Below are positions 46,212-54,272 of a stretch of 64,000 nucleotides of DNA, piece by piece (the stretch's first letter is position 1; each line of letters starts with the position of its first letter). The translations under genes were made by a program, and so were the position numbers. The DNA is from Bradyrhizobium sp. SSBR45G (GTDB taxonomy: Bacteria; Pseudomonadota; Alphaproteobacteria; Rhizobiales; Xanthobacteraceae): the NCBI RefSeq assembly GCF_030159255.1, contig NZ_BSCT01000024.1, positions 1 through 64,000 on the forward strand, read 5' to 3'. The notes under the pieces are model-generated. The model had not been told where the DNA came from and did not search any database. It saw only the letters and a list, made by a program, of their open reading frames with translations.

Positions 46212-47482
46212 CGCGGCGGCCCCTGCAAGGCGAGCAGCGCGGTGCCGTAGCTCGCTTCGGTCTGCGCGGCGACGCTGACGGGCACGCCGATGATGCGTTC
46301 GCGGATGCGCGTCCAGGCATCGTTCTTCGCGCCGCCGCCGATGCTGATCACCCGCCGCAGCGACGGTGCGCCGAGTTCCTGCAGACGGCGATAGGCCAGC
46401 GCCTCGACGCCGGCGATGCCTTCGAGCAGCGCCTGGAAGTAAAGCTGATCCTCGGCCGGCCGGGGCGTGATCTTCGGCGCGAAAGCGAGATCGGCGATCG
46501 GGAAACGCTCGCCCGGTTTCGGCAGCGGGTAGTAGTCGAGGCCGGTCGGTTCGTCCGGGCGCAGCAGCGGTGTCATGCGGTCCATGTCGTCGGTGGAAAA
46601 ATGTGCGAGCAGCGCGGCGCCGCCGGAGTTCGAGGCGCCGCCGGCAAGCCATTTGTCGCCGAGACGGTGCGAGTACACGCCCTGGCCGGCGGCGAAGATC
46701 GGCTGCGTCGCGATCAGCTTGACCACCAGCGTGGTGCCGAGCGAGGTCACGGCATCGCCGGGCTGATCGGCGCCGGTGGCGATGAAGGCCGCGACGCCAT
46801 CGGTGGTGCCGGCGACGATGCGTGCCGACGGAGCGAGGCCGAGTGCGCGCGCGATCGACGGATCGATGTCGGCGAATGGCGTGCCCGGCACCAGAACGGC
46901 CGGCAGCACCTCCGGCGGGATGCCGAGCTTGTCGAGCCAGTCCGGCCAGCAGCGCTTGACCGGATCATAGCCGAGCTTGAGCGCGTTGTTCTCGTCGCTG
47001 CTGCCGTGCCGGCCGGCGAGGCGTCCGGCGATCCAGTCGGCCTGGTGCACCGCGCGGCGCGCGCCGCTCGTCGTGGCGAGCAAATGCAGCAGCTTGGCGA
47101 GCGCGCTGCTCGCACCATGCGCGCCGCTCTCGGGCGGCGCGACCGCGGCGATGCGCCGGGCCTCATCGACGGCGCGCGCGTCGTTGTACATCAGGCCAAG
47201 CGAGCAGGGACGTCCGTCGTCATCGATCAGCAGCAGCGTGCCAGACGTGCCGTCGACCGCGATGCGCGCGACGGCGCCGAGATCGACGCGCGCACCGAGC
47301 CTGCTGAGCGCCGCCGTCGTGGCCTGCCACCACAGTTCGGGATCCTGGTCGATGGCTGCGCCATCCTGACGCGGGGCGGCCAGCGGAACCGCGGCCGCAG
47401 CCTTGACGGCACCGCTGCCATCGACGGCGCAGGCGCGCACGCCGCTGGTTCCCACATCGATGCCGACAAACAATTGCGTCAT
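46208..47482 (-). CDS. FGGY-family carbohydrate kinase (D-ribulose kinase-like length)
   Basis: A 424-residue FGGY kinase that phosphorylates a sugar using ATP. The N-terminal phosphate loop is GIDVGTSGVRACAVDGSG, then GTSGTLLLID, GTTDGVAAF and SLGTTLVVK, and the C-terminal adenosine motif is ISIGGGAKNDAW. It is shorter than xylulokinases (about 480-500) and close to the length of the plant/cyanobacterial D-ribulose kinase type. The ATG at 47482 is the first of the operon; longer upstream frames overlap the divergent regulator and are not coding-like. Confidence 0.88.
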   Translation of the reverse strand: MTQLFVGIDVGTSGVRACAVDGSGAVKAAAAVPLAAPRQDGAAIDQDPELWWQATTAALSRLGARVDLGAVARIAVDGTSGTLLLIDDDGRPCSLGLMYNDARAVDEARRIAAVAPPESGAHGASSALAKLLHLLATTSGARRAVHQADWIAGRLAGRHGSSDENNALKLGYDPVKRCWPDWLDKLGIPPEVLPAVLVPGTPFADIDPSIARALGLAPSARIVAGTTDGVAAFIATGADQPGDAVTSLGTTLVVKLIATQPIFAAGQGVYSHRLGDKWLAGGASNSGGAALLAHFSTDDMDRMTPLLRPDEPTGLDYYPLPKPGERFPIADLAFAPKITPRPAEDQLYFQALLEGIAGVEALAYRRLQELGAPSLRRVISIGGGAKNDAWTRIRERIIGVPVSVAAQTEASYGTALLALQGPPR

Positions 47483-47596
47483 GCGACCTCGTCTTCTCGT
47501 GCGCCGGCGAGCATGCCCCAGGCCCGTGCAACCCGTCACGCCCTGATGCGCTGCAGCACGTTTGGGGGATTGACGGCCGGATCGGCGTCTGCAATT

Positions 47597-47624
47597 TTTT
47601 GCAAGGTGTGAAGAATTTTGCAAG
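47597..47624. promoter_or_regulatory. Direct repeat, candidate SorC-type operator
   Basis: The 9-mer ttttgcaag occurs at 47597-47605 and again at 47616-47624, 19 bases apart start to start. It lies between the divergent kinase operon and the regulator gene. The spacing is near two helical turns, as expected for a repressor binding the same face. Function is inferred from position only. Confidence 0.5.
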
Positions 47625-47638
47625 CAGGCATTCCCCAC

Positions 47639-48655
47639 GTGACGACAGCTTCCGACAGGGCGCCCATGGTGGACGGCGAGGCCTCGCTGGCGACGCGCGC
47701 CGCGTGGCTGTATTTCGCGGCCGGGCTGACGCAGTCCGAGGTCGCCGACCGCCTCAACATCCAGAGCACCAAGGCGCACCGCCTGATCGCGCGCGCCAGC
47801 CGCGAGGGCATGATCCGGGTGTTCGTCGAAGGACCCGTCGCCGAATGCGTCGCGCTGGAGAATGCGCTGGCCGACCGCTACGGCCTCGATTTCTGCCGCG
47901 TTGCGCCCGATCTCGGCGAGGGCGACCTGCCGCTGAAGGCGCTGGCGCTGGAGGGCGCGAGCTTCCTGCGCCAGGTGTTGGAGCGCGGCGACGACAAGAT
48001 CATCGGCGTCGGCCATGGCCGCACGCTCGCGGCCGTTGTGGCGCAACTGCCGCAGACGCCGGCGCGCGACGTGCAGTTCGTATCGCTGCTCGGCGGCCTC
48101 ACGCGAAAGTTCGCGGCCAATCCGTTCGACGTGATTCATCGCCTTGCCGAGCGCACCGGCGCCGAGGCCTATCTGCTGCCGGTGCCGGTGTTCGCGAATT
48201 CGGTCGCCGACCGCGCCGTGCTGATGCAGCAGTTCGGCATCGCCGACGTGTTCGCGCTGGCGCAGCGCGCCTCGCTGCTGTTCGTCGGCATCGGCCAGAT
48301 CCACGCCGACGGCTTCCTGGTGTCGAGCGGCATGATCAAGCCGGACGAGGTGGTCGAGCTGAAGCGCGCCGGCGCTTGCGCCGACCTGCTCGGGCATTTC
48401 TTCAATGCCAAGGGCGAGTTGCTCGATCTCGATCTGTCGGCGCGCGCCACCTCGATGGCCGCGAGCGATCTGAAAAAACACCGCATCGTCGCCATCGGCG
48501 GCGGCGAGGCGAAGATCACAGCCCTGCGCGCCGTGCTGCGCAGCGGCTTCCTGAACGGTCTCATCATCGATGAGGTGACCGCTCAGGCATTGGCTACCGA
48601 CAAGCCGGAGAAAACATCCGGTCACTCTAAAAACAAAAGTCGGAAGGGCAGGTAA
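47639..48655 (+). CDS. SorC/DeoR-type sugar-responsive regulator (EryD-like)
   Basis: A regulator of about 338 residues. The N-terminal helix-turn-helix is WLYFAAGLTQSEVADRLNIQSTKAHRLIARASREGMI, followed by the SorC sugar-phosphate-binding domain (residues about 60-310): IIGVGHGRTLAAVVAQLP, VSLLGGLTRKF, LFVGIGQIHADGF and VAIGGGEAKITALRAVLR. The family binds sugar phosphates and usually represses. A TTG start at 47618 would place a candidate operator repeat inside the gene, so GTG 47639 (or ATG 47666) is preferred. It probably controls the ABC/polyol operon downstream and perhaps the divergent kinase operon. SorC proteins also regulate erythritol operons in Brucella and Rhizobium (EryD). Confidence 0.85.
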   Translation: MTTASDRAPMVDGEASLATRAAWLYFAAGLTQSEVADRLNIQSTKAHRLIARASREGMIRVFVEGPVAECVALENALADRYGLDFCRVAPDLGEGDLPLKALALEGASFLRQVLERGDDKIIGVGHGRTLAAVVAQLPQTPARDVQFVSLLGGLTRKFAANPFDVIHRLAERTGAEAYLLPVPVFANSVADRAVLMQQFGIADVFALAQRASLLFVGIGQIHADGFLVSSGMIKPDEVVELKRAGACADLLGHFFNAKGELLDLDLSARATSMAASDLKKHRIVAIGGGEAKITALRAVLRSGFLNGLIIDEVTAQALATDKPEKTSGHSKNKSRKGR

Positions 48656-48660
48656 CGCGA

Positions 48661-48682
48661 CCAATTCAACCAATAAAATTGG
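48661..48682. promoter_or_regulatory. Inverted repeat before the ABC operon
   Basis: ccaatt (48661-48666) and aattgg (48677-48682) form an inverted repeat around ten bases, immediately before the GGGAGGG ribosome binding site (48680-48686) of the binding-protein gene. It may be an operator or RNA hairpin controlling translation. Confidence 0.3.
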
Positions 48683-48692
48683 GAGGGTAGAA

Positions 48693-50132
48693 ATGTACGA
48701 TCGCGAGAAGAATCTCTTTGCGTCCTACGCCGGCAAGCGCATCAGCCGGCGTGATCTGCTCGATGGCGCCGCCAAGCTCGGCATCGCCAGCGTCGCCGCC
48801 AATGCCGCCTTTGCCTCCGAAATGTCGAAGGCGATGGCCGCGGACTTCAACTGGAAGGCCCAGAGCGGCAAGACCGTCAAGCTGCTGCTGAACAAGCATC
48901 CTTACGTCGATGCGATGATCGGCGACATCGAGGCGTTCAAGAGCCTCACCGGCATGAACGTCACTTACGACATCTTTCCGGAGGACGTCTATTTCGACAA
49001 GGTGACGGCGGCGCTGTCATCGAAATCCGATCAGTACGACGCCTTCATGACCGGCGCCTACATGACCTGGACCTATGGTCCGGCGGGCTGGATCGAAGAC
49101 CTCAATACCTACATCAAGGATCCTGCCAAGACCAACCCGGCGTTCGCCTGGGACGACGTGCTGCCGGGTCTGCGTTCGTCGACCGCCTGGGACGGCGTCG
49201 CCGGCTCCGAGCTCGGCTCCGGCAAGGCCAAGCAGTGGTGCATTCCGTGGGGCTACGAGCTCAACAACGTCACCTACAACCGCAACATCTTCAGCAAGGT
49301 CGGCGTCAAGCCGCCGGGTAATCTCGACGAGATGGTCGAGGTTGCCGCCAAGATCACCAAGGATGCCGGCGGTCCCTACGGCGTCGGCGTGCGCGGTTCG
49401 CGTTCCTGGGCCTCGATCCATCCCGGCTTCCTCTCGGCCTACGCGAATTTCGGCCAGAAGGACTTCGTGATGGAGAGCGGCAAGCTCAAGGCCGCGATGA
49501 ACACCAAGGCCTCGAAGGACTTCCACGAAAAGTGGGTCAAGATGATCCAGGGCTCGGGTCCGAAGAACTGGTCGACCTACACCTGGTACCAGGTCGGCAC
49601 CGATCTCGGCGCCGGCGCCTCCGGCATGATCTTCGACGCCGACATTCTCGGCTACTTCATGAACGGCGGCGAGAACAAGGAGCGCGGCAATCTCGGCTAC
49701 GCGCCGTTCGCGGCCAATCCGGCCGCCAAGGCGCCGACGCCGAACGTCTGGATCTGGTCGCTGGCAATGTCGAGCTTCTCCAAGCAGAAGGACGCGGCCT
49801 GGACGTTCATGCAGTGGGCGGCCTCGGTCGAGCACGACCTGTTCGGTGCGCGCAAGATGGACTTCGTCAACCCCGTCCGCACCTCCGTGTGGAAGGACAG
49901 CGAATTCCGCGACCGTATCGCCAAATCCTATCCGGGCTATCTCGAGCAGCATGACCTCTCGGCGCCCGGAGCGAAGATCTACTTCACCGCGCAGCCGCTG
50001 TTCTTCGACCTCACCACCGAGTGGGCGGCGTCGCTGCAGAAGATGGTGGCCAAGGAGGTCAGCGTCGACGAGGGCCTCGACAAGCTGGCCGACAGCATCA
50101 ACCGTCAGTTGAAGCAGGCCGGCCTCGGTTGA
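48693..50132 (+). CDS. ABC transporter substrate-binding protein with Tat signal
   Basis: A 479-residue binding protein of the SBP_bac_1 (family 1 extracellular solute) type. A twin-arginine signal with SRRDLLDGAAKLGIA at about residues 18-32 indicates export of the folded protein by Tat. The mature part starts near AADFNWKAQ and has typical segments such as WCIPWGYELNNVTYNRNIF and AWTFMQWAAS. It has a strong GGGAGGG site. It is the first gene of a five-gene ABC set; ligand unknown, but the downstream polyol genes suggest a polyol. A stem-loop follows it. Confidence 0.9.
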   Translation: MYDREKNLFASYAGKRISRRDLLDGAAKLGIASVAANAAFASEMSKAMAADFNWKAQSGKTVKLLLNKHPYVDAMIGDIEAFKSLTGMNVTYDIFPEDVYFDKVTAALSSKSDQYDAFMTGAYMTWTYGPAGWIEDLNTYIKDPAKTNPAFAWDDVLPGLRSSTAWDGVAGSELGSGKAKQWCIPWGYELNNVTYNRNIFSKVGVKPPGNLDEMVEVAAKITKDAGGPYGVGVRGSRSWASIHPGFLSAYANFGQKDFVMESGKLKAAMNTKASKDFHEKWVKMIQGSGPKNWSTYTWYQVGTDLGAGASGMIFDADILGYFMNGGENKERGNLGYAPFAANPAAKAPTPNVWIWSLAMSSFSKQKDAAWTFMQWAASVEHDLFGARKMDFVNPVRTSVWKDSEFRDRIAKSYPGYLEQHDLSAPGAKIYFTAQPLFFDLTTEWAASLQKMVAKEVSVDEGLDKLADSINRQLKQAGLG

Positions 50133-50162
50133 GTCCGGACGCGGCATCCTCCATGACCACCT

Positions 50163-50199
50163 GCCGGTCCGGGCGCTCCCCACAAGTGCCCGGACCGGC
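50163..50199 (+). other. Intercistronic stem-loop after the binding-protein gene
   Basis: gccggtccgggc (50163-50174) pairs perfectly with gcccggaccggc (50188-50199) across a 13-base loop and lacks a U tract. Such hairpins after binding-protein genes typically protect upstream mRNA or cut downstream expression so that the binding protein is made in excess. Confidence 0.6.
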
Positions 50200-50217
50200 C
50201 CATCTTCCCGCGACGAC

Positions 50218-51165
50218 GTGATCACGCCTGTCATGAGCATGGCCCAACTTGTCGAGACCCAGACAGCGCCGCGCCGCACGAAGCGCTGGCGCGGACGGCT
50301 GCTGCCGTATCTGTTGAGCTTGCCGGCGCTGCTGGTCTGCATCGCGATCCTCGTGCCGTTCGTGACGGCGGCGATCTATTCGCTGCAGCGCTACCGGCTC
50401 AATCTGCCTTATCTGCGCGGCTTCATCGGCCTCGACAACTACATCGATTTCCTGTCCGACCCCGCGTTCTGGAACACGCTGCGGATCTCGCTCGTCTACA
50501 CCGCGGTGACCGTGATTGCCGAGCTGCTGCTCGGGCTCGGCATCGCGCTGCTGCTGCGGCGGCCGACGCGCTTCCACAATGCCGTCTCGATCATGCTGCT
50601 GCTGCCGCTGATGACGGCGCCGGCGATCGCAGCGCTGATGTGGAAGCTGATGACCAATCCGAGCTTCGGCATCCTGTCCTATCTGGTCGGCCTGCTCGGC
50701 GTGCACGATTTCAAATGGGCGTCCGATCCCTCGACCGCGCTGTTCACCGTGGTCCTGGTCGACGTCTGGGTCTACACGCCCTTCATCATGATCCTGCTGC
50801 TGGCCGGCCTGCGCTCGCTGCCGCGGCAGCCGTTCGAGGCGGCGGCGCTCGACGGCGTGCCGGCGAGCTTCGTGTTCTTCCGCATCACCTTGCCGATGCT
50901 CGCGCCCTATATCATCACGGCGTCGCTGTTCCGGCTGCTCGATTCCATCCAGCAGTTCGATATCGTCTATGCGATGACACAAGGAGGGCCCGGCGACCGG
51001 CTGATGGTGTTCCAGGTGCAGGCCTATCTGGAATTCTTCCAATACACCAATGTCGGGCGCTCGGCGGCGCTGCTGATGATCCTGTGGCTGATCACCAACA
51101 TCCTGTCGAACATCTTCATCAAGAACTGGCTGCGGCTGCGCGCGCGCGCTCATGGTCACGCCTGA
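50218..51165 (+). CDS. ABC sugar transporter permease (MalF/UgpA type)
   Basis: A 315-residue membrane protein with six predicted helices. The conserved EAA loop that contacts the ATPases is FEAAALDGVPASFVFFRITLPML (about residues 200-222). The first helix follows RRTKRWRGRLLPYLLSLPALL. The start is a GTG at 50218; internal ATGs at 50233 and 50239 are possible. It is followed after nine bases by the second permease gene, with which it should form the membrane channel. Confidence 0.9.
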   Translation: MITPVMSMAQLVETQTAPRRTKRWRGRLLPYLLSLPALLVCIAILVPFVTAAIYSLQRYRLNLPYLRGFIGLDNYIDFLSDPAFWNTLRISLVYTAVTVIAELLLGLGIALLLRRPTRFHNAVSIMLLLPLMTAPAIAALMWKLMTNPSFGILSYLVGLLGVHDFKWASDPSTALFTVVLVDVWVYTPFIMILLLAGLRSLPRQPFEAAALDGVPASFVFFRITLPMLAPYIITASLFRLLDSIQQFDIVYAMTQGGPGDRLMVFQVQAYLEFFQYTNVGRSAALLMILWLITNILSNIFIKNWLRLRARAHGHA

Positions 51166-51174
51166 GGGAGGGGC

Positions 51175-52035
51175 ATGATGGATCACTCCAGTCTGGCAGG
51201 GCGCATCTTCCGGGGCATCGCGCTGGCGCTTGTGCTCGTGTTCTTCATGTTTCCGATCGTCTGGATCCTGCTGATGTCGTTCCAGAGCAACGAGCAGATC
51301 CTGCGGATCCCGCCGCGCCTCCTGTTCGAGCCGACGCTCGCCAATTACGAGGCGCTGATCTCCGGCCAGCTCAAGACCGCCGCCGGCAATCTGCAGCTCA
51401 CCTTCATGCGCAATCTGATGAACAGCTTCATCCTGTCCAGCGCCTCGGTGATCCTGGCGCTGCTGCTCGGCGTGCCCGCGGCCTATGCGTTTGCGCGCTT
51501 CAAGTTCAAGCTCGGCGAGACCATCGCCTTCACGCTGCTGTCGTTCCGCTTCGCGCCGCCGCTCCTGGTGCTGTTGCCGCTGTCGCTCTACTACCAGCAG
51601 CTCGGGCTGAACGACACGTATTTCGGCATCGTCTGGGTCTACCAGCTGATCGCGCTGCCGCTGATCCTGTGGATCGTGCGCGGCTATTTCGAGGATATCA
51701 GCCCGGATATCGAGCATGCCTATCGGCTCGCCGGCCATTCCTGGCGTGAGGCGTTCACGCGGATCGCGGTGCCGCTGGCGGGGCCGGGCATTGCGGCGGC
51801 CGGCCTCCTGTCCTTCATCTTCTGCTGGAACAATTTCGTCTTCGCGTTGATCCTGGCCTCGGCCGACAAGCAGCCGGTGACCGTTGGCGCACTGGCCTTC
51901 GTGACGGCATCGGGCATCCAGTACGGGCAGATCGCCGCGGCGATCGTGCTGTCGGTGACGCCGACCCTGCTGCTTGCGCTTTATGCGCAGCGCTATCTGG
52001 TCGAAGGCCTGTCGCTTGGTGCAGTCAAGGGTTGA
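51175..52035 (+). CDS. ABC sugar transporter permease (MalG/UgpE type)
   Basis: A 286-residue membrane protein with six helices. The EAA-like loop is HAYRLAGHSWREAFTRIAVPLAGPG (about residues 182-206), and the central helices AYAFARFKFKLGETIAFTLLSFR are typical of the MalG group. Two adjacent ATGs (51175, 51178) follow a GGAGGGG site; the second is better spaced. It ends six bases before the first ATPase gene. Confidence 0.9.
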   Translation: MMDHSSLAGRIFRGIALALVLVFFMFPIVWILLMSFQSNEQILRIPPRLLFEPTLANYEALISGQLKTAAGNLQLTFMRNLMNSFILSSASVILALLLGVPAAYAFARFKFKLGETIAFTLLSFRFAPPLLVLLPLSLYYQQLGLNDTYFGIVWVYQLIALPLILWIVRGYFEDISPDIEHAYRLAGHSWREAFTRIAVPLAGPGIAAAGLLSFIFCWNNFVFALILASADKQPVTVGALAFVTASGIQYGQIAAAIVLSVTPTLLLALYAQRYLVEGLSLGAVKG

Positions 52036-52041
52036 GGAAGT

Positions 52042-53145
52042 ATGGCGCGTCTCGAACTCACATCCGTCGACAAGAGCTTTGGCGCCGTCAGCTGCGCCAA
52101 GGGCGTGTCGCTGACGGTCGAGCCCGGCGAGATCGTCGCGGTGTTCGGCCCATCCGGCAGCGGCAAGACCGTGCTGCTGCGGATGATCGCCGGCATGTTC
52201 GAGCCTGACGGTGGCGACATCCTGGTCGGCGGCCGCTCGATCGTGGATGCGCCGCCGGAGCAGCGCGGCATCGGCATGGCGTTCCAGAACTTTGCGCTAT
52301 TCCCGCACATGAGCGCGCGCGACAACATCGCGAGCGGGTTGCGCGCGACGGGCGCGGCCGATATCGCCACCAAGGTCGCGGCGATGAGCCGGCTGTTGAA
52401 GATCGAGCATGTGCTCGGCCACAGGCCGCGCGAGCTCTCCAATGGCCAGAAGCAGCGGACGGCGCTGGCGCGCGCGCTGATCGGCAATCCCGAGGTACTG
52501 CTGCTCGACGATCCCCTGCGCAATGTCGATGCCAAGCTGCGCTACGAGATGCGGCTGGAACTGCCAAGCCTGTTGCGGCGCAGCTCGGCGGCGGTGCTCT
52601 ATGTCACGCAGGATTATCGCGAGGCCATGGCGATCGCCGATCGGATCGCGGTGCTGATCAATGGCCGCCTCGTGCAGGTGGCGCGTCCGGAAGAAATCTA
52701 CGCGCGGCCCGCGTCGGTGGCGGTGGCGCGGCTGTTCGGCGATCCCAGCATCAATCTCTCGGAGGTCACGCCTGTCGTGGAGCAGGGCCGGCTGACGGCA
52801 GCCGTGGCCGGGACGCTGATCCGGCTCGATGCGGGCGAACTGTCGTCTGCCATGCGGGAGCGCTGCTGGCTCGGCGTCCGGCCTGGCGATGTGGTGGTGA
52901 CCCGTCACGGTGGCGAGGGCGCGATCCCGGCACGGATCGTCGCGGTCACGCCGATCCATGAGCGCGCCGTCGTGCTGCTGCGCTTCGCCGATGGCTCGGA
53001 ATGGCTGGCGGCCCTGGCGCCCGAGGCGCTCGAGGCCGGCGCCGACGATGACGTGTTCGTGCGGTTTGCGCCTGAGGCGGCGCTGTTGTTCGACCATGCG
53101 AGCGGAGACCGTATCGGTCTGTCGCCGCGGCGGCAGGCGGCGTGA
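52042..53145 (+). CDS. ABC transporter ATP-binding protein with altered catalytic residues (GlpS-like)
   Basis: A 367-residue MalK/UgpC-type ATPase. Walker A is GPSGSGKT (36-43) and the Q-loop Gln82 is present. The signature is LSNGQ (132-136) instead of LSGGQ. Walker B reads LLLDDP, so the catalytic Glu is Asp157, and the switch His is Gln190 (VTQD). The C-terminal 130 residues are the regulatory beta domain. It is therefore probably the weakly active half of a heterodimer with the next ATPase. Paired ATPases in one operon occur in the GlpSTPQV glycerol transporter of rhizobia, which this resembles. Confidence 0.9.
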   Translation: MARLELTSVDKSFGAVSCAKGVSLTVEPGEIVAVFGPSGSGKTVLLRMIAGMFEPDGGDILVGGRSIVDAPPEQRGIGMAFQNFALFPHMSARDNIASGLRATGAADIATKVAAMSRLLKIEHVLGHRPRELSNGQKQRTALARALIGNPEVLLLDDPLRNVDAKLRYEMRLELPSLLRRSSAAVLYVTQDYREAMAIADRIAVLINGRLVQVARPEEIYARPASVAVARLFGDPSINLSEVTPVVEQGRLTAAVAGTLIRLDAGELSSAMRERCWLGVRPGDVVVTRHGGEGAIPARIVAVTPIHERAVVLLRFADGSEWLAALAPEALEAGADDDVFVRFAPEAALLFDHASGDRIGLSPRRQAA

Positions 53146-53154
53146 GGATCTGAC

Positions 53155-54270
53155 ATGGGCATGCTTGAGATCCGTAGCGTCGACAAGCTCTATCACAGCC
53201 GTGGCAAGCCTCCGGTCCATGCCGTCCGCGCGCTCGACATGGAGGTGAAGCAGGGCGAGATCGTTGCGCTGCTTGGCTCGTCCGGCTGCGGCAAGACGTC
53301 GACCTTGCGCATGATCGCCGGCTTCGAGAGCGTGAGTGCCGGCTCGATCGCGCTGGCGCAGCGGCCGATCCATGATCTGCCGCCGGCCAAGCGCAAGGTG
53401 GCGATGGCGTTCGAAGGCTACTCGCTGTATCCGCCGCTGACGGTGCGCGAGAACATCGGCTTCGCGCTCAAGGCGCAGCAGCTGTCGCGGGCCGAGATCG
53501 CGCAGCGCGTCGACAGCATCGCCCGCCTGGTCGAGATCGAGGACATCCTCGATCATCATCCGCGCGCGCTCTCGGGCGGACAGCAGCAGCGCGTCTCGCT
53601 GGCGCGTGCGCTGGTGCGTGACGCCGACCTCTATCTGCTCGACGAGCCGATGGGGCAATTGGAACCGCAGCTCCGCGCGGTGCTGCGCGGTCGCATCAAG
53701 GGCCTGCTCGCCGAGCGCGGCATGACGGCGATCTTCGTCACCCATGACCAGACCGAGGCGAGCGCGCTCGCCGACCGCATCGCGGTCATGGAGGACGGCG
53801 TGCTGCAGCAGTTCGGCAGCGAGCGGGAATTGAAGAACCGGCCGGCCAATCTGTTCGTCGCAAGCTTCATCGGCGAGCCGCCGATGAATCTGCTGGACAT
53901 GGCGGTGGCGCAGGAAGAGGGCGGCTTCCGCCTGTCGGTTGGCTCCGATCTGGCGTTCCATATTTCGCGGCAGACGCTCGACGTCACCGGACAACAGGCG
54001 CTGGTGCAGGCCGAACGCACCAAGGTCGGCATCCGGCCGCAGCGGATCGCGATCGGCAGCGGCGAGGCGCGGCTGCGAATCGTCTCCAACCAGTGGCTCG
54101 GCGACCAGTCGCATGTTGCCGGCGAGTGCGCCGGGCATCTGCTGGTCGCCGTGACGTCCGGCAAGATCGCAGCAAGGCCCGGCGACATCGTGCCGTGCGC
54201 ACTGGAGGCGCGCAATCTCCACATCTTCGGCGCTGACGGCGTCTGCGTCCGCCATGCGGAGGCGCGCTGA
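53155..54270 (+). CDS. ABC transporter ATP-binding protein, second of a pair (GlpT-like)
   Basis: A 371-residue ATPase. Walker A is GSSGCGKT (41-48), the signature is the canonical LSGGQ (139-143), Walker B has D163-E164 and the switch is His197 in VTHDQ. However, the Q-loop Gln is Glu87 (AMAFEGYS) and the D-loop is GQLE rather than NLDA. These changes complement those of the preceding ATPase, so in a heterodimer one site would be close to consensus and one degenerate. The C-terminal domain is the usual beta domain. A GAGGA site lies six bases upstream. Confidence 0.9.
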   Translation: MGMLEIRSVDKLYHSRGKPPVHAVRALDMEVKQGEIVALLGSSGCGKTSTLRMIAGFESVSAGSIALAQRPIHDLPPAKRKVAMAFEGYSLYPPLTVRENIGFALKAQQLSRAEIAQRVDSIARLVEIEDILDHHPRALSGGQQQRVSLARALVRDADLYLLDEPMGQLEPQLRAVLRGRIKGLLAERGMTAIFVTHDQTEASALADRIAVMEDGVLQQFGSERELKNRPANLFVASFIGEPPMNLLDMAVAQEEGGFRLSVGSDLAFHISRQTLDVTGQQALVQAERTKVGIRPQRIAIGSGEARLRIVSNQWLGDQSHVAGECAGHLLVAVTSGKIAARPGDIVPCALEARNLHIFGADGVCVRHAEAR

Positions 54271-54272
54271 GC

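Noticed and set aside
46208..48673. A minus-strand frame of about 820 codons extending the FGGY kinase upstream
   Set aside because: The portion before ATG 47482 overlaps the SorC regulator, whose own motifs are clear. The kinase begins naturally at 47482 with its phosphate loop close behind.
52297..54255. Long minus-strand open frame opposite the two ATPases
   Set aside because: It reads as His/Arg-rich sequence with no motifs, as expected for the antisense of GC-rich coding DNA. The plus strand has clear ABC motifs throughout.
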